From the NCBI GenBank assembly GCA_965218495.1, contig OZ244626.1, positions 806,001 to 870,000 of the forward strand: DNA of 64,000 bases, read 5' to 3'. The translations under genes were made by a program, and so were the position numbers. Of the stretch, positions 9,607 to 17,192 are shown one piece after another; positions within the stretch are counted from its first letter, which is position 1, and every line of letters starts with the position of its first letter. Below the pieces are notes generated by a model, which searched no databases, was not told the origin of the DNA, and saw nothing but the letters and a program-made list of their open reading frames with translations. The DNA is from G965218495 sp965218495 (GTDB lineage: Bacteria; Bacteroidota; Rhodothermia; Rhodothermales; Bin80).

Positions 9607-9897
9607 CGCGCCCCCTCGCTTCACGCTTCCGCGCGCCCCCTCGCTTTCTTCACAGTCCGCCAAAGATGGTGCCGCCATGGGTATGTCCATGCGACGCGTT
9701 GATCAAGCAGATCATACCCTACCGGTGAGGACGCATCCACAAGTCGTCAGCGCAGGCCCCCATGGCAAAAGCAAGGAAGCAACCACGACGATCTACGCTG
9801 AATCTACCGCCAACATAAGCGGCGCTACGTCGCACTATCCTCGTCAGAAGCGCCAGACAGGCTCCATTGTCAAGTTCAAAGTGTGAGTAATGGGGAG
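9607..9897 (+). other. Noncoding 3' tail of element A
   Basis: There are 291 bp between the transposase stop and the right inverted repeat. The tail contains a 15-bp direct repeat CGCGCCCCCTCGCTT at 9607-9621 and 9632-9646. No convincing gene is seen. The length is similar to the matching tail of element B (319 bp), although the sequences do not obviously align. Confidence 0.5.
9884..9897 (-). repeat. Right terminal inverted repeat of element A
   Basis: Read on the minus strand this is CTCCCCATTACTCA, matching the left end at 7247-7260 with two mismatches. Confidence 0.7.
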
Positions 9898-9905
9898 GCC
9901 TAGCC
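9898..9905. repeat. Left copy of the 8-bp target duplication of element B
   Basis: GCCTAGCC abuts the left inverted repeat of element B and recurs exactly at 12546-12553 after its right end. The same octamer is also the direct right flank of element A, so the two elements touch with only these eight bases between them. Confidence 0.8.
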
Positions 9906-9929
9906 CTGCCGTTTACCCATAAGTCCCTC

Positions 9930-9958
9930 TTGACTTTCCAAATCATGCTGCTTACTAT
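9930..9958 (+). promoter_or_regulatory. Predicted transposase promoter, element B
   Basis: A -35 box TTGACT (9930-9935), a 17-bp spacer and a -10 box TACTAT (9953-9958) resemble a strong sigma-70 promoter. The ATG is at 9965, six bases past the -10 box, implying a leaderless transcript. The boxes lie at the same offsets from the element end as in element A. Confidence 0.65.
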
Positions 9959-9964
9959 AGCGGC

Positions 9965-12226
9965 ATGTTCGAGCAGAACCAGATTTTGCGGACTCTGAGT
10001 GCTCCCCAGGGGCGCCTTCGTCTGGAACGAGTACTTTCCGATGAGAGCCTTCATAATCGCACCGCGATAGCGCGCCGTGCGTGTGCAGACTTTGGATTTG
10101 TTGATGCCAAAGGCAGGGCACAGGTAGCCACCTGTGCGAAGGCCCTCTTGAAGCTGGAGGCGCGGGGAGAGATCGCGCTGCCGGCGCCGCTCAACCATCA
10201 TGCTGCGCAGGCTTCGCCCCGCCTTCTGAAAGAAGCTGTACCTCCACCGGTGGCCATGCCAGCGACTTTGGACGAAGTGAAAGGTCTTGCACTGGTCAAT
10301 GTTCGCACCGCAGCGCAGCGCGCGGTGTGGAACACGCTCTTGCACCATGAGCATCCTTGCGGTACGACCAGCTTTGTCGGTGCGCAGTTGCGGTATCTGG
10401 TAGTAAGCGCACATGGCTACCTGGGCGCCGTAGGCTTTTCCGCCCCCGCCCTGCGTCTGGCCGCAAGAGAACACTTCATGGCATGGAGCGATGCCCAGCG
10501 CAAGGCGCACCTCCACCACGTCCTCTGCCTGAGCCGCTTTCTGATACGCGGCGCATGCAAACACCTGGCCAGTCATGTGCTCGGCAGAGTGTTGCAGCGG
10601 TTGCCTGAGGACTTTCATGCGCTTTATGGATACCACCCCTGGTTAGTGGAGACCTATGTGGCGCCTCCATGGAAAGGTACGTGCTTCAAGGCGTCCAATT
10701 TCCTGCGCATTGGCTATACTGCCGGGGGCAAGCGCCACGCGCATTCGAAGGAGGAAGTGCCGAAGGGCTTGTTCATGTACGAAGTGGACCGCCAGTGGCG
10801 CACGTACCTGGGCGTACCCGAGGTGGCGCTTCGTCCGGTCAGGCAACCGCACGAAGGCGTGGACAACTGGGTTGAAACAGAGTTTGAGGATGCTCCGCTG
10901 GGAGATAGGCGGCTGTCGACGCGCCTGGTGAAGAGCGCATCGCTGTTGGCGGATGTGATAGGAAAGTCGATGTGCTCCCATATAAGCCATGATAAGGCGG
11001 CGGTGAAGGCGCATTACCGGCTTCTAGAGAGCAAGCAGGTGGAAGTGACGCCCGAAAACATCCTGGCGCCGCATCGCAAACGTACCATCGAGCGGATGCG
11101 CAGTCAGAAGGCGGTACTCTGCATACAGGATACCACTAAGCTGAATTACAGCACGCGACCTGCGTGTGAAGACCTGCAAGTCATAGGCAGCAACCAGACC
11201 AAAGCACAAACCCATGGGATGCCCCTGCATGCCACGCTGGTCACCACTACCGATGGTCTGCCCCTGGGGATATTGCGTTGCAGTTACCGGGATCCGGAGA
11301 CGGGACCGCTCAAGCCTCGGTCGCAGCAGTGGTTAGACGGATATCTGGACCTCTGTGAGGCAGCAGAGGAGGTTTCCAAGCAGTGCCGCCTCATATGCGT
11401 GATGGACCGGGAGGCGGACAACTTTGCGCTTTTTGACGCACATCGGCAGCACGGTCGCGTGGACATGCTGGTGCGTGCCCGTCATAACCGGCTTCTGGCG
11501 AAGGGTCGGAAGCTGTATGCCACACTGCGCGGCGGTCCTGCCGCCGCAAAAGTGCAGATAGAGATCAAGCGGGTCACCGCGCGTGCGAAGTCGTCCAGGA
11601 AGAAGGCGCGCCGCGGGCGCCGTCACCGCATTGCACAAGCCGAGGTGCGCTACCACTGCGTGCAGTTGCCGGACACCCGCAAGGAAGTAGATCCCGTGAC
11701 GATGTACGGCGTGCATGTCCGCGAGACGGCACCCCCGACGGGGGAGCAGGCGGTGGAGTGGTTTCTGCTGACCACCATGGCGGTGCACAGCGCAGAAGAA
11801 GCGGTGCAGATCCTGAAGTATTATACCCGGCGGTGGCGTATCGAGGACTTTTTCCGGGTGCTCAAGAGTGGTTGCAAGGTGGAGCGTATGGCGCTGCGCA
11901 CGGCACAGCGTCTGGAGCGTGGGATTGCGATTTACTGTGTGATCGCCTGCTATGTCATGATCCTCACGTTATTGGGGCGTGCCGTGCCCGGATTGGACGC
12001 CGACGTGCTTTTCTCCGAGATGGAGTTGCTTTTTCTCTCCAAGTATGCTCGCAGGGTGAAGCTGCCTGCGCCCCGCACTCTGCAAGCGGCGATTCTGCTG
12101 CTAGCCGTATTGGGCGGCTACCAGAATCGCAGCCGTGATGGACCGCCCGGCTTTCAGATCATGTGGCGCGCCATAGAGCGACTATCCATTGCCACCTTTG
12201 CGTGCGAAGTATGGGAAGCAACGTAG
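9965..12226 (+). CDS. DruA (DUF4338)-fused IS4/Tn5-family transposase, element B
   Basis: This 753-residue protein is an intact relative of the transposase at 7306-9606 along its whole length. The domain order is the same: helical N-terminus; DUF4338/DruA at about 100-260 (GAQLRYL, LSRFLI, LASHVLGRVL, WLVETYV, GTCFKASNF); a Tn5-type DNA-binding domain at about 300-360 (LGDRRLSTRLVKS); and the DDE core. The catalytic set is complete: Asp389 in QDTTK, Asp481 in MDREAD, and Tyr620-Arg623-Glu627-Lys634 as the YREK signature. A basic insertion (KSSRKKARRGRRHR) lies near residues 540-557. The ATG at 9965 is favoured because it is the first codon after the promoter and matches the start of copy A. 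The perfect target duplication and full frame suggest a potentially active element. Confidence 0.87.
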   Translation: MFEQNQILRTLSAPQGRLRLERVLSDESLHNRTAIARRACADFGFVDAKGRAQVATCAKALLKLEARGEIALPAPLNHHAAQASPRLLKEAVPPPVAMPATLDEVKGLALVNVRTAAQRAVWNTLLHHEHPCGTTSFVGAQLRYLVVSAHGYLGAVGFSAPALRLAAREHFMAWSDAQRKAHLHHVLCLSRFLIRGACKHLASHVLGRVLQRLPEDFHALYGYHPWLVETYVAPPWKGTCFKASNFLRIGYTAGGKRHAHSKEEVPKGLFMYEVDRQWRTYLGVPEVALRPVRQPHEGVDNWVETEFEDAPLGDRRLSTRLVKSASLLADVIGKSMCSHISHDKAAVKAHYRLLESKQVEVTPENILAPHRKRTIERMRSQKAVLCIQDTTKLNYSTRPACEDLQVIGSNQTKAQTHGMPLHATLVTTTDGLPLGILRCSYRDPETGPLKPRSQQWLDGYLDLCEAAEEVSKQCRLICVMDREADNFALFDAHRQHGRVDMLVRARHNRLLAKGRKLYATLRGGPAAAKVQIEIKRVTARAKSSRKKARRGRRHRIAQAEVRYHCVQLPDTRKEVDPVTMYGVHVRETAPPTGEQAVEWFLLTTMAVHSAEEAVQILKYYTRRWRIEDFFRVLKSGCKVERMALRTAQRLERGIAIYCVIACYVMILTLLGRAVPGLDADVLFSEMELLFLSKYARRVKLPAPRTLQAAILLLAVLGGYQNRSRDGPPGFQIMWRAIERLSIATFACEVWEAT

Positions 12227-12258
12227 CCTCTGTGGGGCTGGTAATGACCATGCCCATG

Positions 12259-12287
12259 GGGACAGTACGCTTTCTCGTACCTGTCCC
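12259..12287 (+). other. Strong hairpin in the 3' noncoding tail of element B
   Basis: GGGACA-GTACG pairs with CGTAC-C-TGTCCC, an 11-bp stem with a single bulge and a 6-nt loop. It starts 32 bp after the transposase stop. No T-run follows, so it is not a classical terminator. It could stabilise the mRNA end or belong to a structured RNA. Confidence 0.5.
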
Positions 12288-12545
12288 GCAGCGATGAGCC
12301 ATCCATGGGTCCAACACCGCTGTGCAGCACCGGCATCGTAAACAGCTGATACACCTGATGCATGCCTGAACGCAGGTTGAATTACCGCATTTCGAAGCCT
12401 TACGGACGCCGAGGCACCGAAAGCCAGCCAGCGTGCCGCGCATGATCACTCATTGCCGCGAATTGAGCACTATTACTGGGCCTGTAGCTGCGTCCAATAC
12501 ACGCACAATTGCGTTAGACTAACTCACTATATGGGTAAGGGGCAG

Positions 12546-12553
12546 GCCTAGCC
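12546..12553. repeat. Right copy of the 8-bp target duplication of element B
   Basis: GCCTAGCC is identical to 9898-9905 and abuts the right inverted repeat of element B. Confidence 0.8.
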
Positions 12554-12635
12554 GCGGGCAGGTAGCAAGTCAGACCGCGTTGGCATGCTCGCGGCTTGGC
12601 AAATGGGCGATACGGAGGAAGCAGGGCTGCGTCCT

Positions 12636-13763
12636 CTAATTCCTAACGTAGTGACTCAGCAGCGCCAACCACCTGGCACGCACGGCATCTTCGCTGAACT
12701 GATGCTCGTAACGGGCTCTGGCATGCCGGGAGGCCTCTTGCCAGGTGTCGATACCAGACAGATCGGCAATAGCGTCTGTGATTGATGCGGGCGATTTAGG
12801 TGGAACGAAGCGCGCTTCCATGCCTTGGCGAACCATGTCTCTGATGCCGCTGTGGCGCGTGACGATAACAGGCGTTGCTGCGCTGAGCGCCTCTATGATT
12901 GAGATTGGCTGCGCTTCTTCGCTGTAGTAGGTAGGCAGCAGAAACACGTCTGCTTCGCGGTGGAGGGCATTGATTCTGCTTCGGTCTCTGATGGCGCCGT
13001 GGTGCGTGACTACCTGGTTCAGGCCAAGTGACTGGACTTTAGTTAAGAAGTAGTCCCGGTCCGCATCAGCATTCCAGCGTCCGGCGAAAGTGGCCGCTAC
13101 ACGCACACCACAGGCACGCGCCTGCCCGACCGCCTCCAGGACATCCAAATAGCCCTTGGAAGCGATCATGTTGCTGAGGTAGAGCAGCTTAAGCGGGGGC
13201 GCCTCGCGTCTGCCTTGTTGTTTTACTGCGATGTCCCTGGCCTCTGCGCACGGCTCTACGGTGTAGGGGATGACTGCCCGGCGAGCAGCGGGAACCCAGG
13301 GCGCTACTTGTGACGAGAGAAATTCACTCAAGAAGACAAACTTGTCCACGCGCTGTGCCAACCGCTTGGCGGACCATCCAATGGCCATGCTGCGGAAGAT
13401 GCGATCGAAGTGTCCTCTGTGCGCAATTGCGATCACCTTCTGACCGGGAATGAAGCATGGAAGCGTGGCAACAATGTCGCGGGCGTGGCCAAACGTCCCC
13501 GGAGAAATTGATCCCCACAGCACAGGCGCATTGGGTGCCGCCGCCAGTGACTTGCGAAGGACGGCCCGCATGCGCAGGTAATGGCGAAGTGCACGAAACT
13601 GTGTAGCAAGCCCCGATGGCGTCAAAGATTGCCTCTTTAGTGCGGTATCAAACGTTCTCACGTCGAATTCAGCCTCCATTAGACGGGCAAGGCGCTCCGT
13701 GGCTAACGATTGCCCGTCTATCGGGGGAGGAAAGCGACCGATAAGGTGAACCGTGGGGCGCAT
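12636..13763 (-). CDS. GT4-family glycosyltransferase
   Basis: This 375-residue protein has a GT-B fold of the GT4 type. The N-terminal half begins HLIGRFPPPIDGQS with the glycine-rich loop of the acceptor domain. The C-terminal half carries the nucleotide-sugar binding EX7E-like motif (EALSAATPVIVTRHSGIRDMV, residues about 300-320). Likely role: transfer of a sugar onto a surface polysaccharide or lipid carrier; the substrate cannot be read from sequence. The gene stands alone, with the tmRNA gene upstream on the same strand and the insertion sequences downstream. The start ATG gives a canonical N-terminal strand. Confidence 0.85.
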   Translation of the reverse strand: MRPTVHLIGRFPPPIDGQSLATERLARLMEAEFDVRTFDTALKRQSLTPSGLATQFRALRHYLRMRAVLRKSLAAAPNAPVLWGSISPGTFGHARDIVATLPCFIPGQKVIAIAHRGHFDRIFRSMAIGWSAKRLAQRVDKFVFLSEFLSSQVAPWVPAARRAVIPYTVEPCAEARDIAVKQQGRREAPPLKLLYLSNMIASKGYLDVLEAVGQARACGVRVAATFAGRWNADADRDYFLTKVQSLGLNQVVTHHGAIRDRSRINALHREADVFLLPTYYSEEAQPISIIEALSAATPVIVTRHSGIRDMVRQGMEARFVPPKSPASITDAIADLSGIDTWQEASRHARARYEHQFSEDAVRARWLALLSHYVRN

Positions 13764-13877
13764 AACGGGGAGGGGCTAAGCTGACTGCCTGAAGGAGAGG
13801 ACCTCCTCAAGGATGTCCCCAGGCGAATCCAAGCTTGGAAGTCCGACGCGCACACCAGTGCGTCGCACTACAAGAAA

Positions 13878-13912
13878 GGCCGCAAGTACCCGCAGAACGG
13901 GCACTCGCGGCC
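13878..13912 (-). terminator. Rho-independent terminator of tmRNA
   Basis: On the minus strand GGCCGCGAGTGCCCG pairs with CGGGTACTTGCGGCC (15 bp allowing G-U pairs) around a 5-nt loop, followed by TTTCTTG. It begins eight bases after the tmRNA 3' end. Confidence 0.85.
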
Positions 13913-13919
13913 AGAATAG

Positions 13920-14289
13920 TGGAGATGCCGGGAATCGAACCCGGGTCCGCATGGACGTACACGTCAGGTTTCTACGTGTGTAGGCCATCTATTTGGAGCT
14001 TTCCTGCGCCATGTGTGCCAATGGCCGGGGCCGGGCGCAGGGCAAGGCTGGTTGGTAGCCACTACCCAACCTACAGCCGGAAGGAAGGGTAAGGCACTCA
14101 TCATTAACGGTGCCTCCAGGCGCGCCGATGAGTGGGCACCCCAAGAGACAGATGGGACGCTTACGCCGCCATCGCGTACGAATAATCGTTCGCAACTCTG
14201 TGATTCCTGGCCTGATTTACGAGAAATGCCAGGCGAACTCGACACGCCACCTGCTGCACGAATCCATCCGTCGAAGCCGTGTCATCCCC
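13920..14289 (-). ncRNA. ssrA: Transfer-messenger RNA (tmRNA)
   Basis: The 5' end GGGGATGAC at 14289 leads into the conserved GGCTTCGACGG block. The 3' end carries the T-arm GGGTTCGATTCCC and the acceptor CATCTCC, which pairs with GGGGATG. The CCA end is not encoded. The internal tag frame lies at 14161-14193 (minus strand) and reads ANDYSYAMAA followed by TAA, a typical Bacteroidota-type degradation tag ending in hydrophobic residues for ClpXP. Role: rescue of stalled ribosomes with SmpB. A strong terminator follows. Confidence 0.96.
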
Positions 14290-14364
14290 AATATGAAAAA
14301 GAACTGATCTGCTGATACGCACGCGCATCGATTCAGATACACGCTAGAAGATACGGGTAACGAT

Positions 14365-14817
14365 TTACCGCGTTTTTTTTCGGTCTCTTGAGACGCCCGT
14401 ACCCACAGCAATCAGTTCCTGCGCAGCCATGGCAGAATCAAAGTCACGAAGAATTGACCGGCGGATCGTCCCATTGAGGAACGCAACCTTGCTGCGCGTG
14501 CCCCAGACGTACTTGCGGTAGGGATGCACCAGCAGCCGGACGTGGCCGCCGCCAATCGGAATGGCCTCCAGTGAGACTTCGATGGAATACACGCCCCAGT
14601 GCCGAACACGACGCTCGTTGGTCGCAATTACGTTGGGGGCTGCAGCCGGGACGCGAACCCATCCTGAAGAGGCCAATGCGTTTTGGATTCGCGTCTCCAC
14701 AGCCTCTGCATGAGGTTCGACCGAATAATCCCGGTAGAGCGGATACAGTGACGGCGAGCACGCTGAAAGAAACAGCAACGCAGCCGCGAAACAGGTCACG
14801 CATGTAGTCGGCCTCAT
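14365..14817 (-). CDS. Small lipoprotein of unknown function
   Basis: This is a 150-residue protein. The ATG at 14817 is chosen because it is followed by a lipoprotein signal peptide with lipobox LSAC (cysteine near residue 20); the frame continues 44 codons upstream into the neighbouring hydrolase gene, which is unlikely to be used. The mature part is soluble, contains an alternating beta pattern (YSIEVSLEAIPIGGGHVRLLVHPYRKYVWG) and has no recognised family. The gene follows the alpha/beta hydrolase on the same strand with a gap of about 30 bp, so the two are probably co-transcribed. Confidence 0.65.
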   Translation of the reverse strand: MRPTTCVTCFAAALLFLSACSPSLYPLYRDYSVEPHAEAVETRIQNALASSGWVRVPAAAPNVIATNERRVRHWGVYSIEVSLEAIPIGGGHVRLLVHPYRKYVWGTRSKVAFLNGTIRRSILRDFDSAMAAQELIAVGTGVSRDRKKTR

Positions 14818-14846
14818 GCTGGGAGCAGTGCCGCGTGGGCGAAAGT

Positions 14847-15641
14847 CTACGAAGGGTGCAGGACGCCGTTTCCAGACATCCTGCGCAGGAACCGCGCGAT
14901 GTGGCTGCTGAAGAGGCTCGGCCATTCGATCATGGGTGCATGACCGCACTCATTGATAAAGTGCAGCTCGGCATTTGGAATGCGACTTACGAACATTTCA
15001 GCCACATCAGGTGGCGTGATTCGGTCGTCGCGCCCCCAAATCAGTGACGTAGGGGCGCTGATTTCGCCCAGCCGTTCTTGATAGACCTGCCTTTGCGAGT
15101 CCCGCGCAAGGTGCAAAATCCGAAGGGCATGGCTGTGGTTATTTGCTGTGTTGTAGAGGCGCTCTACCAGCGTGTCATTGGCATGCGTCGGGTCGAAAAA
15201 CGTCACCTCGGCGCTTTTTCTGATAAATTCACGATCACCCCGGCGGAACAGAGACTTGCCGAGAGGTACTTCGTACATGCCGGCCGAGCCGGCCAAGACG
15301 AGGCCAGCAACCGATCTCGGGTAGTCGAGCACGTAACGTAAGGCAATCTGTCCGCCCAGTGAGTTGCCAACAAGTACGGCCGGATCCAAACACAACGACT
15401 CTACAAACTTCCGCACGTAATTCGTCACTCCTTCGACGTTCGAATCGCCCAGCGGGAATTCATCGAAAGGGATTGCTGGTACCAGGACGCGATAGCCATG
15501 CGCTGCCAGGCACTCGACCGATGTTGCCCATTCGTCGGCTGTGCCGAGAATGCCGTGCAGACAAACCACGGGCACATCTTCCGATCTGCCGCCCGCCTCA
15601 ATGAAGCGGTAGCCAAGCTCCTCGCGAAGTCGACTGGTCAA
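14847..15641 (-). CDS. Alpha/beta-fold hydrolase
   Basis: This 264-residue protein shows the alpha/beta hydrolase layout: an oxyanion-hole HGILG near residue 29, the nucleophile elbow GNSLGG with Ser near 93, an acid in the GRDDRITP block near 208, and the catalytic His in ECGHAPMIEWP near 238. It resembles C-C hydrolases and esterases of the MhpC/BioH type; the substrate is unknown. There is no signal peptide, so it is probably cytoplasmic. The first gene upstream of the lipoprotein at 14817. Confidence 0.82.
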   Translation of the reverse strand: MTSRLREELGYRFIEAGGRSEDVPVVCLHGILGTADEWATSVECLAAHGYRVLVPAIPFDEFPLGDSNVEGVTNYVRKFVESLCLDPAVLVGNSLGGQIALRYVLDYPRSVAGLVLAGSAGMYEVPLGKSLFRRGDREFIRKSAEVTFFDPTHANDTLVERLYNTANNHSHALRILHLARDSQRQVYQERLGEISAPTSLIWGRDDRITPPDVAEMFVSRIPNAELHFINECGHAPMIEWPSLFSSHIARFLRRMSGNGVLHPS

Positions 15642-15839
15642 ATCTCTCTTCCTAGCGATGCCTGCAGCTTAACCGATGCAGCATCAAATTAGTGCCCTAT
15701 GCCGAAACAAGCTGACTGCTCACGTCAGGCATGGAGGCAAGCTTTGCCCTCAGAATTCGGAAACCAATTTGCGTCAGGTTTGTTGCACAGATGTTCGAGG
15801 TGTTGCCATTTTGCGGTTCATTAATTACGAAGACGGCCC

Positions 15840-15935
15840 ATGCCCTGCGGCAGAAAACGAAAACGGCACAAGATTGCCACCCACAAACGAAAGAAGCGCC
15901 TGCGTAAAAATCGGCACAAGAAGCGGAGCCGATAG
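15840..15935 (+). CDS. AURKAIP1/COX24-domain small ribosomal protein (31 aa)
   Basis: A very short frame from ATG at 15840 to TAG at 15933-15935 encodes 31 residues, nearly all Lys, Arg and His, with the core HKIATHKRKKRLRKNRHKK. That core is the conserved signature of the AURKAIP1/COX24 family, homologous to mitochondrial mS38, which binds small-subunit rRNA. In Bacteroidota these proteins are encoded as minute stand-alone genes and are often missed. The gene lies between the hydrolase (divergent) and the YtxH-like protein. Confidence comes from the near-invariant core motif and the exact length. Confidence 0.9.
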   Translation: MPCGRKRKRHKIATHKRKKRLRKNRHKKRSR

Positions 15936-16038
15936 CGCTGCGCTATAGGCTTGGCCCTGCGCCGTGGTCGATTTTCGGGTGATGGCTATTTTTTCATGGT
16001 CATGCCATGTGCACGTGCCACCTGAGGAGACCATTCGA

Positions 16039-16356
16039 ATGAAGCAAGACAATTTGAGTAGCATTACGCGCGTACTTGGCCTGGGGGCGCTTATCGGAGT
16101 CAGTGCTGGCTTTGTGTTAGGGCTGCTTTTGGCACCCGAAGAAGGCAGCCGCCTGCGGCGCCGGATTAGCTACCATCTAGAGGGAGTGCGCAAACAACTG
16201 CGCGAAATCCTGGAGGACAGCTTGGGGCAGGACCTTGAAAATGAGGCGCGTCGAAGTGGCCAGGCGTTGGTTACGGAAGTGCACGAACGTGCGCAGGAAA
16301 TCAGTGACAAAATTGATGAGGTGCTTGGGGACGTGCCGGGCCGTGGCCAGAATTAG
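16039..16356 (+). CDS. YtxH-family membrane protein
   Basis: This is a 105-residue protein. The ATG at 16039 is preceded by GAGGAG at 16024-16029. It has one N-terminal membrane segment with glycines (LGALIGVSAGFVLGLLLAPEEGSRLRR), the GxxxGxxxGLLLAPxxG signature of YtxH/gas-vesicle-GvpP-like stress proteins. An amphipathic, charged helix to the end follows. Likely a membrane-anchored general stress protein of unknown mechanism. It is 10 bp upstream of the yaaA-like gene, suggesting co-transcription. Confidence 0.75.
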   Translation: MKQDNLSSITRVLGLGALIGVSAGFVLGLLLAPEEGSRLRRRISYHLEGVRKQLREILEDSLGQDLENEARRSGQALVTEVHERAQEISDKIDEVLGDVPGRGQN

Positions 16357-16365
16357 CTTGCATTC

Positions 16366-17157
16366 ATGATAAAATTCACTATTCTGCTACCACCATCCGA
16401 CCTACAGAACAAGCATGGTAACAGGTTCGCCCCCGACGTGTTCGACTATAGGGAAAGAACCACATTCAACTTCTACCATCAGCTTATCTCGGAACGTCGC
16501 GCCCTCATTGATACGATTCATCGCGCGATAGAGGTGGATGGCGAAGATGCCGTAGCCGAGGTGCTTGGCAGTCCAGGTGCGGTCAAGGTGATGAAGAATG
16601 TGTATTCTGCCGAGCTAATGGCGGCGCGTAAGAGATATGAGGCAGGCCCGTTTTATTCTGCGCTGGATTTCCAAGGGTTGCCGACTGGGGCTCAACGTCG
16701 ATTCTTGGAGAACAGCATAATTATTTCCGGACTATTCGGGCTGCTACGACCAGACGATCTGGCGCCGGAGTATGTGCTGCCGATCAACGCGAATATTCCC
16801 GGATTCGGGCGCGCGTCGGACTATTGGCGGCCAGTAATAAGCCCGCTGCTGAACGATGCTCTGAAGGACAGCTTTGTGTGGGACATGCTTGCCGATGAGC
16901 AACGAAGCGCTTGGGACGACGACAAAACCTACCTTGGGCGCGCGCAGGTCAAATTCTATGACCGGCAGGGAGCCGAGTCGAAAGATACCCTCCTGTTGCG
17001 GGGAAAACTGGTGCATCATCTGGTTCAGCAAAACACCGACGGAATCGAATCCATCAAGTCTTGGAATGACAAGGACTCCCAGGGATACCGGTTTGACGAG
17101 GACCGCTCCCTGTTGGATGAGGCCATGAACTTGGTTGTGGCAATGTCGAAGCCCTAG
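16366..17157 (+). CDS. yaaA: YaaA-family peroxide stress protein
   Basis: This 263-residue protein starts with the family hallmark LLPPSD near residue 8. It then shows the conserved YSAELMAARKRYEAGPFYSALDF region and the SGLFGLLRPDDLAPEYVLPI block near residues 120-140. E. coli YaaA limits free iron and protects DNA under peroxide stress, and binds DNA through a helix-hairpin-helix. Length is typical. It lies in a run of plus-strand genes with YtxH and TauE. Confidence 0.85.
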   Translation: MIKFTILLPPSDLQNKHGNRFAPDVFDYRERTTFNFYHQLISERRALIDTIHRAIEVDGEDAVAEVLGSPGAVKVMKNVYSAELMAARKRYEAGPFYSALDFQGLPTGAQRRFLENSIIISGLFGLLRPDDLAPEYVLPINANIPGFGRASDYWRPVISPLLNDALKDSFVWDMLADEQRSAWDDDKTYLGRAQVKFYDRQGAESKDTLLLRGKLVHHLVQQNTDGIESIKSWNDKDSQGYRFDEDRSLLDEAMNLVVAMSKP

Positions 17158-17192
17158 GCAGCAGTGGTCCTGCGTCCATCTGGGGCCCCATC

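Larger units (their letters stand above)
7247..9897 (+). mobile_element. Insertion sequence A (IS4/Tn5-like transposase with DruA domain)
   Basis: The element is 2651 bp. Its ends were found by matching the left terminus CTCCCCAGTAATCA (7247-7260) to the reverse complement of the right terminus (9884-9897, CTCCCCATTACTCA); 12 of 14 bases agree, and ACAATGG also recurs further in on both sides. It carries one intact transposase gene. Flanking octamers are GGCTAGCT (7239-7246) and GCCTAGCC (9898-9905), a 6/8 match that may be an eroded target duplication. The distance from the left end to the ATG is 59 bp, identical to the downstream relative B. Confidence 0.78.
9906..12545 (+). mobile_element. 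Insertion sequence B (DruA-transposase element) with perfect TSD
   Basis: The element is 2640 bp. The left end CTGCCGTTTACCCATA (9906-9921) is matched by the reverse complement of the right end (12530-12545, CTGCCCCTTACCCATA) with two mismatches. It is flanked by identical octamers GCCTAGCC, the hallmark of a recent insertion. It contains one intact transposase gene starting 59 bp inside the left end and a 319-bp noncoding tail. It is inserted directly beside element A, in the same orientation. Confidence 0.87.

Noticed and set aside
12554..12635. Search for the missing 5' half of the truncated T9SS paralogue beyond element B
   Set aside because: All three minus-strand frames lack similarity to the paralogue, and stops occur within a few codons.
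14345..14380. Hairpin GGTAA/TTACC followed by eight T on the plus strand
   Set aside because: It looks like a terminator but no plus-strand gene ends before it, and the stem is only five base pairs.
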